Part shown: one piece after another, positions 57,683-64,000 of the stretch
Numbering within the stretch: position 1 is the stretch's first letter
Layout of the letters: every line of letters starts with the position of its first letter
From: Mitsuokella sp047974105
GTDB taxonomy: Bacteria > Bacillota > Negativicutes > Selenomonadales > Selenomonadaceae
Length of the DNA stretch: 64,000 nucleotides
Direction of reading: 5' to 3'
Assembly: GCF_047974105.1 (NCBI RefSeq)
Contig: NZ_JBHYRS010000003.1
Span: forward strand, 248,001 to 312,000
Made by a program: the position numbers and the translations under genes
The notes under the pieces: generated by a model
Told to the model about the DNA's origin: nothing
Database searches by the model: none
The model's input: the letters and a program-made list of their open reading frames with translations, nothing else

Positions 57683-59449
57683 TCAGGACTGCAGGGCTGC
57701 GGGATCCTGTGCGAGGATGGGGGCGAGGGCCTGATCATCCGGTGTGATATAGAGCGTTTTCTGATTCGTGAAGATGACGAAGCCCGGCTTGCTGCCCGAA
57801 GGCTTCTTGACATAGCGGACTTCCGTGTAGTCAACGGGGATTTTTGAAGAGCCGCGGGCCTTGCTGAAATGGGCGGCGAGGCTCGCAGCGAGCAGGATGT
57901 CCTCTGCGGAAGGCTCGGCGCCGCCATTTTGCAGGACGACGTGGGAGCCTGGAATATCCTTGGTATGGAACCAGGTGTCGTTGAAGCGGGCCGTTTTGAA
58001 TGTCAGCTTGTCGTTCTGGTAGTTGTTTTTGCCAACAAGGATGTCCGTGCCATCCGGCGCCTTGAAGTGGAAAGGATGGGCGGGCTTATCATTGTTCTTT
58101 TTCTTCGGTTTTTCGCGCAGGTACCCCGAAGCGATGAGTTCGTTGTGGATTTCCGCAATCTCGGCAAGGCTCGAGGAGGCCAGAAGCGAGGCTTCAATGC
58201 TCTCAAGATACGCGATGTTGTCCTCGCATTCGCGGCGCTGAACCTGCAGGAGTTCCTGCGCGCGCTTGAGCTTATCGTATTTTTTATAGCAGGCCTGCAT
58301 ATTCTCGACGAGTGTCAGGCGCTGGTCGAGGGGAATTGTGATGGTTTCGCCTGTTTCGCTGTAAATATTTGGCACCGTGACGCTGGCATCTTCGCGGTCC
58401 TTGAATTGATACTGGTATGTCATGAGATTATCGCCGCGTACCTTGAATTCCTCGGCATTTTCCGCTGCGGCGATTTCCTCATCGAGTTTGACGAGTTTAT
58501 TCTCGGCGCGGTTCAGTTCGTTTTTGACAAGTTTGCGGAAGCGGTCCTTGTCCGGAAGGACATAGGAGCCTAAGAGACTGTCGGCCTTTTCAAGCATGGC
58601 GCTGATGGTCGGGAAGGAAAGGACCGTGGCGTCCGGCAGGTAATGCAGCGGGAAGGACGCCATGGCGAGGACCTTGTTGTTTTCGCCGAGCAGCAGCACG
58701 GCCTCGCTTTTTTCCGTGGCGGCTGTGCGGATTTCCGCAAGGCCCTGACGGACGGCCGCAAAGTCGGACTCGTCGAGTTTCTCGATGCGGATGGATGGCG
58801 CGAGTCCCGCTGAAAAGCAGACTTCTTTTGCGGAAACCGGACCAAAGCCCATGCAGGCGGCGAGCAGGGCCTTGTCGAGGCGCAGGCTGCCGTCTTTCTT
58901 GACGATGGCCATGATGGCGTCGAGGTCATCCGTAAAGAGGTCGAGTTTATCCTGTCCGGGCGGCAGCTCGTAGGCCTGACCGGGAAGGACCGTGCGCACA
59001 CGGCTGCTGTTTGCGCCGATTTTTCTCAGGGCATCGATGATCTGGCCATCCTGCACGAGGATGATGTTGCTGTATTTGCCCATGAGCTCGAGTACAAGCG
59101 TCTTCGTCACGATGCGTCCGCCGGCAGCCAGCGAGTCGATGTCGATGAGCAGCAGGCGGTCGAGCCCGTGCTGGCGGATTTTCGCGATGCGTCCCGTCTC
59201 AATCTGCTTGCGCAGGACCATGCAGAAGACGGGAGGCTCGGGCGGATTCTCGAGATTCTTCTCCAGAAGATGGGCAGACGGATTCTGCGAGTTGATGGAG
59301 ATATGCAGAAGGAAATTCTGTCCGGGCTGACGCACGGACAGGATGATGGATTGTTTATTTGGCTGGGTGATCTTGTCAATGCGGCCGCCGGCGAGTGCGT
59401 CGTTGAGCTCGCGTGTCAGCGGGTGCATCGAAAAGCCGTCAAGACTCAT
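57683..59449 (-). CDS. rqcH: Ribosome quality-control protein RqcH (NFACT family)
   Basis: RqcH binds obstructed 50S subunits and recruits Ala-tRNA to add C-terminal alanine tails, marking stalled peptides for degradation. The 588 residues show the NFACT order: N-terminal domain with FSMHPLTRELNDALAGGRIDKI and LSVRQPGQNFLLHISINSQ, a helix-hairpin-helix (MGFGPVSAKEV), a central coiled coil (about 290-440), and NFACT-R with DGTDILVGKNNYQNDKLTFK and HTKDIPGSHVVLQ. Such proteins were once called fibronectin-binding proteins. The ATG at 59449 follows GAGGAATT. Confidence 0.96.
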   Translation of the reverse strand: MSLDGFSMHPLTRELNDALAGGRIDKITQPNKQSIILSVRQPGQNFLLHISINSQNPSAHLLEKNLENPPEPPVFCMVLRKQIETGRIAKIRQHGLDRLLLIDIDSLAAGGRIVTKTLVLELMGKYSNIILVQDGQIIDALRKIGANSSRVRTVLPGQAYELPPGQDKLDLFTDDLDAIMAIVKKDGSLRLDKALLAACMGFGPVSAKEVCFSAGLAPSIRIEKLDESDFAAVRQGLAEIRTAATEKSEAVLLLGENNKVLAMASFPLHYLPDATVLSFPTISAMLEKADSLLGSYVLPDKDRFRKLVKNELNRAENKLVKLDEEIAAAENAEEFKVRGDNLMTYQYQFKDREDASVTVPNIYSETGETITIPLDQRLTLVENMQACYKKYDKLKRAQELLQVQRRECEDNIAYLESIEASLLASSSLAEIAEIHNELIASGYLREKPKKKNNDKPAHPFHFKAPDGTDILVGKNNYQNDKLTFKTARFNDTWFHTKDIPGSHVVLQNGGAEPSAEDILLAASLAAHFSKARGSSKIPVDYTEVRYVKKPSGSKPGFVIFTNQKTLYITPDDQALAPILAQDPAALQS

Positions 59450-59626
59450 GATAAATTCCTCGTTCTTTCTTTAGACTGTTTCCTTCTATTATAATAGGAA
59501 AGAAACCGCTTGTATAGTCTCAGGAGAGAGCCGGATAAAAGAACCTGAGTACGGAAAGGGCTTGCAAGATGTGTGCAAAACAAGTACAATAAAAAGATGA
59601 AGTAATTATGAGGAGGGACGTATCTC

Positions 59627-60463
59627 ATGAAATTCTCGAAATGGCAGGGCTGCGGCAATGATTTTGTCCTGATTGACTGCTTTAAGGAAAACGTCAAAGA
59701 TTTTGCAGCCTTTGCGAAAAAAGCCTGCGACCGCCATTATGGCATCGGCGGCGATGGTGTGCTCTATGTGCTGCCGTCCGACAAAGCCGATTTTCGCATG
59801 CGCATTTTCAATACGGATGGCAGCGAGGCGGAGATGTGCGGCAACGGCATCCGCTGCTTTGCGCGCTATCTCCATGATTACGGCCTGACGGATAAAGTCG
59901 AGTTTACCGTCGAGACCGGTGCGGGCATTCTTGTACCGCATCTGCAGATGGAAAATGGCAGAGTCACGGGCGTGCGCGTGGATATGGGCGAGCCTGTTCT
60001 CGAGGGAGATAAAATTCCGGTCAAAGGTTTTGGACTGAATCGCGTCATCAATGAAGACCATAAAGTCAAAGGCAAGACGTATAAGATGACCTGTGTTTCG
60101 ATGGGCAACCCGCACTGCGTCATTTTTGTCGAGGACGCCGAGAATTTCCCGATTTATGAGCTCGGCCCGTCGTTTGAGTCGCATCCTTCTTTCCCGCGCA
60201 AGACGAATACGGAATTCGTCGAAGTCAAAGACCGCAGCCATGTGCGCATGCGCGTCTGGGAACGCGGCGCTGCCGTGACGCTGGCCTGCGGCACGGGCTC
60301 CTGCGCTACGGCCGTGGCCGGCGTGCTGACAGGCCGCACGGACCGCAAAGTCGAGGTCCAGCTCGATGGCGGCAAACTCGTCGTCGAATGGGATGAAAAG
60401 ACAAATCACGTCTTCATGACCGGCCCGGCAGAACTCGCCTTTACCGGTGAAATCGCAGACTGA
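59627..60463 (+). CDS. dapF: Diaminopimelate epimerase
   Basis: This enzyme makes meso-diaminopimelate for lysine and peptidoglycan. The 278-residue protein has its two catalytic cysteines, Cys71 in EMCGNGIRCFA and Cys221 in LACGTGSCATA, and the N-terminal FSKWQGCGNDFVLID. The length is standard. The ATG at 59627 follows GAGGAGGG. It leads into yicC after 56 bp, so it may be part of the same cluster. There are no other lysine genes nearby. Confidence 0.97.
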   Translation: MKFSKWQGCGNDFVLIDCFKENVKDFAAFAKKACDRHYGIGGDGVLYVLPSDKADFRMRIFNTDGSEAEMCGNGIRCFARYLHDYGLTDKVEFTVETGAGILVPHLQMENGRVTGVRVDMGEPVLEGDKIPVKGFGLNRVINEDHKVKGKTYKMTCVSMGNPHCVIFVEDAENFPIYELGPSFESHPSFPRKTNTEFVEVKDRSHVRMRVWERGAAVTLACGTGSCATAVAGVLTGRTDRKVEVQLDGGKLVVEWDEKTNHVFMTGPAELAFTGEIAD

Positions 60464-60519
60464 GCGTTTTTGCGGTTGGCAAAGCTGCACAATAGAATCG
60501 ATTGGAAGGAAGATACTGC

Positions 60520-61398
60520 ATGATTAAAAGTATGACCGGTTTTGGCTCGGCAGCGGGCGAGAATCAGGATTACAAAGTCACGGTCGAACTCAAGGCCGTC
60601 AATCAGCGCTTTCTGGAGATTGCCTTTCACGAGCCGCGTCAGCTCACGGTTTTTGAGGATAAGCTGCGAAAATGCATCCGCCAGACGGCCGCGCGCGGCA
60701 AGGTCGATGTCTTCATTAATTACCTTGACAAGCGTGAAAAGGCAGCAGCCATTCACGTTGACAAATCCCTCGCCAAGGCCTATCATGCGTCTCTTGATGA
60801 GCTCAGCGATTTTCTGCACCTTGCACGTCCGGATGATGTCATGCAGGTGGCATCGTATCCCGATGTCCTGCAGGTTGTCGAAGAGGATGAGCTGGAGGGC
60901 TTCGAGCCGCTGCTTTTAGAGACCGTGCAGAAAGCCCTGACAGGCTTTGACGCGATGCGTCAGGCGGAGGGCGAAAACATCGGCCGTGATTTCCTCGTGC
61001 ATCTCACGGAACTCGAGAAGGGTGTGGCAAAGCTCAAGGAGCTGGCCCCACAGATTGTGCAGGGGTACCGCGAACGCCTGCAGAAAACTCTCGAGGAGCT
61101 TTTGTCCGCACAGGATATCGACGAGACGCGTATCATTCAGGAGACAGCCATCTATGCGGACAAAGTCAACTACACGGAAGAAGTCGTGCGGCTCGGCAGC
61201 CATTTTCAGCAGTTCCGCGCCATCCTCGCGGGAGCAGAAGGCCCCATTGGCCGCAAACTCGATTTTCTCATTCAGGAAATGAATCGCGAGACGAATACGA
61301 TTGCCTCGAAGGCAAACAGCTCTGAGGCAGCTCAGCTTGTCGTCGATATGAAAAGTGAAATCGAAAAACTGCGTGAGCAGGTACAGAACATTGAATAA
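60520..61398 (+). CDS. yicC: YicC family endoribonuclease
   Basis: The 292-residue protein has the YicC N-terminal domain (MIKSMTGFG-AAG-like start, KAVNQRFLEI) and the C-terminal DUF1732 (EMNRETNTIASKANSSE, then VVDMKSEIEKLREQVQNIE), with a glutamate/histidine pattern typical of YicC ribonucleases. The ATG at 60520 follows GGAAGGAAG; an upstream in-frame ATG at 60502 has no ribosome site. It opens the conserved run yicC-remA-gmk-rpoZ-coaBC. Confidence 0.94.
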   Translation: MIKSMTGFGSAAGENQDYKVTVELKAVNQRFLEIAFHEPRQLTVFEDKLRKCIRQTAARGKVDVFINYLDKREKAAAIHVDKSLAKAYHASLDELSDFLHLARPDDVMQVASYPDVLQVVEEDELEGFEPLLLETVQKALTGFDAMRQAEGENIGRDFLVHLTELEKGVAKLKELAPQIVQGYRERLQKTLEELLSAQDIDETRIIQETAIYADKVNYTEEVVRLGSHFQQFRAILAGAEGPIGRKLDFLIQEMNRETNTIASKANSSEAAQLVVDMKSEIEKLREQVQNIE

Positions 61399-61459
61399 GC
61401 ATATGATATAGTCCCTATATTATATAGAAGTACATGAACTGAGTGGAGGAGGAACCACC

Positions 61460-61756
61460 ATGGATATCAAATTAATCAACATCGGCTTTGGCAATATCAT
61501 CTCCTCGAATCGCATCGTTGCGATTGTAAGTCCGGAATCGGCACCCATCAAACGCTTCGTCCAGGAAGCACGCGACTGCGGCCGCCTGATTGACGCCACG
61601 TATGGCCGCCGCACGCGCGCCGTCATCGTCATGGACAGCGACCATGTCGTCCTGTCGTCCGTTCAGCCGGAGACCATCACGCACCGCATCGTTGTGGATA
61701 TGGATGAAAAGGATACGGCCAAGGGAAATAAAAAAGGAAAAGATGAGGTAGAATGA
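61460..61756 (+). CDS. remA: Extracellular matrix regulator RemA (DUF370)
   Basis: This 98-residue protein is a small DNA-binding regulator; in Bacillus it activates biofilm-matrix and osmoprotection genes. It contains NIGFGNIISSNRIVAIVSPESAPIKR and RLIDATYGRRTRAVIVMDS, characteristic of the family. A short polar tail (about 85-98) is Lys/Glu-rich. The ATG at 61460 follows GGAGGAGGAACC. Its stop overlaps the gmk start by four bases. Its role in this lineage is assumed by similarity. Confidence 0.94.
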   Translation: MDIKLINIGFGNIISSNRIVAIVSPESAPIKRFVQEARDCGRLIDATYGRRTRAVIVMDSDHVVLSSVQPETITHRIVVDMDEKDTAKGNKKGKDEVE

Positions 61757-62355
61757 GCAAAGGTTTATTGATTGTTGTATCAGGCCCTTCGGGTACGGGC
61801 AAGGGCACGGTCTGTGCGGAACTTTTGTCGAGCACGCCGGAACTTGCTTACTCCATTTCGGCCACGACGCGCCAGCCGCGTGACGGTGAGGTCGACGGCA
61901 GGAACTATTACTTTTTGGAGAAGGAAGAGTTCGAGCGCAAGATCAGCGAGGGGGACTTCCTCGAGTATGCCAATGTCTACGGCAATTATTACGGCACGCC
62001 GCTCGGCAAGATTGAGGAGCGCCGCGAGGCAGGTCAGGACATCCTGCTGGAAATCGATACGCAGGGAGCGCTCAATGTCATGAAAAAGTGCCCCGATGGT
62101 CTCTTTATTTTCCTGCTGCCGCCGTCCCTGCCGGAACTTGAACGCCGCATCCGCGGCCGCGGCTCGGAGACAGAGGAATCGCTGGCACGCCGCCTCGGCT
62201 CCGCCCGCAAGGAAATTGAAATCGGCCGTCAGTATACATTTGTTGTCATCAATGACACGGTACAGAGGGCAGTCGGCCGCATCAAGGCCATCATGACCGC
62301 AGAGCACTGCCGCCGTGACAAAGAAGATATGATCAATGAGGTGTTGGAGAAATGA
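61753..62355 (+). CDS. gmk: Guanylate kinase
   Basis: The enzyme phosphorylates GMP to GDP. The 200 residues start MSKGLLIVVSGPSGTGKGT with the P-loop at about 11-19, followed by SISATTRQPRDGEVDGRNYYFL for GMP binding and DILLEIDTQGALNV. The gene overlaps remA and rpoZ by four bases each, so translation is coupled. Together with guaB elsewhere in the window it serves guanine nucleotide supply. Confidence 0.97.
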   Translation: MSKGLLIVVSGPSGTGKGTVCAELLSSTPELAYSISATTRQPRDGEVDGRNYYFLEKEEFERKISEGDFLEYANVYGNYYGTPLGKIEERREAGQDILLEIDTQGALNVMKKCPDGLFIFLLPPSLPELERRIRGRGSETEESLARRLGSARKEIEIGRQYTFVVINDTVQRAVGRIKAIMTAEHCRRDKEDMINEVLEK

Positions 62356-62582
62356 AAACGAATAACGTAGAGATGAGCATGGTCAATCCGTCTACGGATG
62401 CCCTGATGAAGAAAGTGGACAGCCGCTACGGTCTCGTCGTCCTCGCAGCAAAGCGCGCCCGCCAGCTGCTCGACGGTGCGGAGTGCAAGGCTACGAAGGC
62501 CCGCTCGACGAAGAACGTGACGAACGCACTGGAAGAAATCGTTGAGGGCAAGATTTCGTACAAGCTCGATATCGACGAATAA
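62352..62582 (+). CDS. rpoZ: DNA-directed RNA polymerase omega subunit
   Basis: This 76-residue small subunit helps assemble the beta' subunit. The core DALMKKVDSRYGLVVLAAKRARQLL and TKNVTNALEEIVEGKISY match the RpoZ family. The start overlaps gmk (ATGA). The conserved neighbourhood gmk-rpoZ-coaBC confirms the call. Confidence 0.96.
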   Translation: MKTNNVEMSMVNPSTDALMKKVDSRYGLVVLAAKRARQLLDGAECKATKARSTKNVTNALEEIVEGKISYKLDIDE

Positions 62583-62599
62583 TAAGAGGGTTATGCGCT

Positions 62600-63820
62600 A
62601 TGGAAGCTTCTGCGCTTCAGGCCCTTGCGGGCAGGAAAATCGTCCTCGGCGTCACGGGCGGCATTGCTGCCTATAAGGCCGTAGAAATCACAAGCCGCTT
62701 GAAGAAAGCCGGTGCCGAGGTTCACGTCATCATGACGCGCGGCGCCGAGAATTTTGTCACGGAGCTGACATTCCGCGAAATCAGCGGCCAGCCGGTTACA
62801 ACGGATATGTGGGCAAAAGTCGCCCATTACCATGTCGAGCACATCGCTCTGGCGAATCTTGCCGATGCTGTGCTGATTGCGCCGGCCACGGCCAATGTCA
62901 TAGCAAAGGCTGCCTGCGGCCTTGCCGATGACATGCTGACGACGACTTTGCTCGCGACTAAGGCACCCGTGTTTGTCGCTCCGGCAATGAATACGAATAT
63001 GTACGAAAATCCCGTCACGCAGCGCAATCTGCGCGAACTCGCCGCGCGCGGCTTCCATCTCATTGAGCCGGACAGCGGCATGCTGGCCTGCGGCGTATCG
63101 GGCAAGGGCCGCCTGCCCGAGCCTGCTGACGTTGTCGGCATTCTGGCAGATTTCTTCGCGAAGGGACAGGAGCTTGCCGGCAGAAAGATTCTAGTGACGG
63201 CCGGCGGCACCATTGAGCCTTTGGACCCTGTGCGCTATCTTGGCAACCGTTCGACGGGCCGCATGGGCTATGCGATTGCTCAGCAGGCAGCAAACCGCGG
63301 TGCCGAGGTCGTGCTCATTTCGGCGCCATCTGCTCTGTCTGCCCCGGCTGGCGTGCGCATCGTCCGCGTGGAGACGGCCCGCGAGATGCGCGAGGCTGTT
63401 CTGCGGGAATTTCCCGACAGCGACATTGTCATCAAGGCCGCTGCTGTGGCAGACTACCGGCCCAAGGTTGTGGCAGCCAACAAGATTAAGAAGCAGGAAG
63501 GGGAGTTCACGCTCGTCTTGGAGCGCAACCCCGATATCCTCTATGAGCTCGGTCAAAAAAAGACGCATCAGCTGCTCATAGGCTTCGCTGCCGAAACCAC
63601 GGATGTCGAAACCTATGCCAGAAAAAAACTCGCGAAAAAGAACCTCGACTTCATTGTGGCCAATGACGTTTCGGAAGAGGGAGCCGGCTTTGGCGTCGAG
63701 ACGAACCGCGTCAGGATTTTTGCCCGCGACGGGCAGGCGTGGGAGTATCCGCTGCTCTCTAAGATGGAGCTCGGCGGCATCATCCTCGACCATGTGGAAA
63801 AGCTGCTGAAGGCAAAATAA
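62600..63820 (+). CDS. coaBC: Bifunctional phosphopantothenoylcysteine decarboxylase/synthetase
   Basis: This fused enzyme makes 4'-phosphopantetheine for coenzyme A. The 406 residues have the CoaC flavoprotein domain (about 1-190): ILGVTGGIAAYKAVEI, YHVEHIALA with the catalytic His, PAMNTNMYENPV and GMLACGVSGKGRLPEP with the catalytic Cys. The CoaB domain (about 195-406) begins KILVTAGGTIEPLDPVRYLGNRSTGRMGY. The ATG at 62600 follows AAGAGGG. A terminator (63821-63853) closes the operon. Confidence 0.97.
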   Translation: MEASALQALAGRKIVLGVTGGIAAYKAVEITSRLKKAGAEVHVIMTRGAENFVTELTFREISGQPVTTDMWAKVAHYHVEHIALANLADAVLIAPATANVIAKAACGLADDMLTTTLLATKAPVFVAPAMNTNMYENPVTQRNLRELAARGFHLIEPDSGMLACGVSGKGRLPEPADVVGILADFFAKGQELAGRKILVTAGGTIEPLDPVRYLGNRSTGRMGYAIAQQAANRGAEVVLISAPSALSAPAGVRIVRVETAREMREAVLREFPDSDIVIKAAAVADYRPKVVAANKIKKQEGEFTLVLERNPDILYELGQKKTHQLLIGFAAETTDVETYARKKLAKKNLDFIVANDVSEEGAGFGVETNRVRIFARDGQAWEYPLLSKMELGGIILDHVEKLLKAK

Positions 63821-63853
63821 AAAAGGGCTGCCGCTTATGCGACAGCTCTTTTT
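63821..63853 (+). terminator. Terminator of the yicC-coaBC operon
   Basis: AAAAGGGCTGCCGC pairs with GCGACAGCTCTTTTT around a short loop, T-run on the plus strand. Confidence 0.8.
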
Positions 63854-63881
63854 CACAGACAGACTGATGAAGGCAAAATGC

Positions 63882-64000
63882 TTATTTTTTCTTCGTGTCA
63901 GCCTTGGCATTCTTGGCGTTATCCGTGTTGAGCGGTGCCAGGATGAAGGAATCGAGTTCACCCTTCTTGTTGAAGATGAGTTCGCAGCGGACAGCCTTCG
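63882..64000 (-). CDS. C-terminal end of an unidentified protein
   Basis: The frame enters from the right edge and stops at 63882 (TAA read on the minus strand). The visible 38 residues read KAVRCELIFNKKGELDSFI, then LAPLN, and end in a Lys-rich tail. The strand pattern KxELIFNKKGELDSFxLAP resembles the end of DUF3887-like domains, but the fragment is too short to classify. The 5' part lies outside the window. Confidence 0.5.
   Translation of the reverse strand, partial: KAVRCELIFNKKGELDSFILAPLNTDNAKNAKADTKKK

Overview
The window looks like chromosome from a Gram-negative-walled Firmicute of the class Negativicutes (Selenomonadales; a Mitsuokella- or Selenomonas-like genome is my guess). Firmicute features are a T-box leader, RemA, RqcH, an ACT-domain/PFL pair, YesM/YesN-type signalling and AGGAGG ribosome sites. 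Diderm features are a Wzi-type outer-membrane barrel with an SLH-like N-terminus and an AsmA-like periplasmic protein. Codons are GC-rich at the third position, which creates very long antisense open frames that I treat as shadows. I could run no database search, so family names rest on motifs and remembered family features.

Layout. 1-7.6 kb: end of a Pit phosphate transporter, nucleoside kinase, alanine/glycine symporter, an orphan protein, ACT/PFL pair, endonuclease III. 7.6-13.7 kb: aromatic amino-acid block, with a tyrosine-type T-box in front of DAHP synthase (FL-domain type) and prephenate dehydrogenase, then a second DAHP synthase of the other class I type followed by a tandem-ACT protein; small unknowns lie between. 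13.8-20 kb: secreted basic protein and GltS (minus strand), TypA, two-subunit fumarase. 20-28 kb: M18 aminopeptidase, an esterase/ATP-grasp pair, pstB-phoU without pstSCA, acetyltransferase, nitroreductase, phosphatase and a HicAB toxin-antitoxin module. 28-36 kb: AhpC with a permuted AhpF-like reductase behind a Fur/PerR-like box, a class II aldolase-MtnA pair, DUF1653, YgjP-type protease, a 26-residue peptide gene and a secreted LAS-type metallopeptidase.

36.5-44.4 kb (minus strand) is a sugar or inositol locus: GPH symporter, sugar isomerase/epimerase, IolG-like dehydrogenase, and a three-component sensor made of a YesM-type kinase, a membrane-anchored sugar-binding protein and a YesN-type regulator. 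44.7-54.7 kb: a 34-residue membrane protein with the Wzi-like barrel, IMP dehydrogenase, RfbC-RfbA, EamA exporter, AsmA-like protein, secreted GH84 hexosaminidase and a DEDDh exonuclease. 54.7-57.6 kb: an unassigned structured RNA, a LysR regulator, a structured leader and an MFS transporter. 57.7-64 kb: RqcH, DapF and the conserved yicC-remA-gmk-rpoZ-coaBC run, ending in a truncated unknown gene.

The least explained elements are the free-standing structured RNA near 54.8-54.95 kb with a palindromic site upstream, the 26-residue cationic peptide gene at 35.2 kb with its own promoter and terminator, the three-component sugar sensor, the esterase/ATP-grasp pair, and a 186-bp MITE-like element at 2.2 kb.
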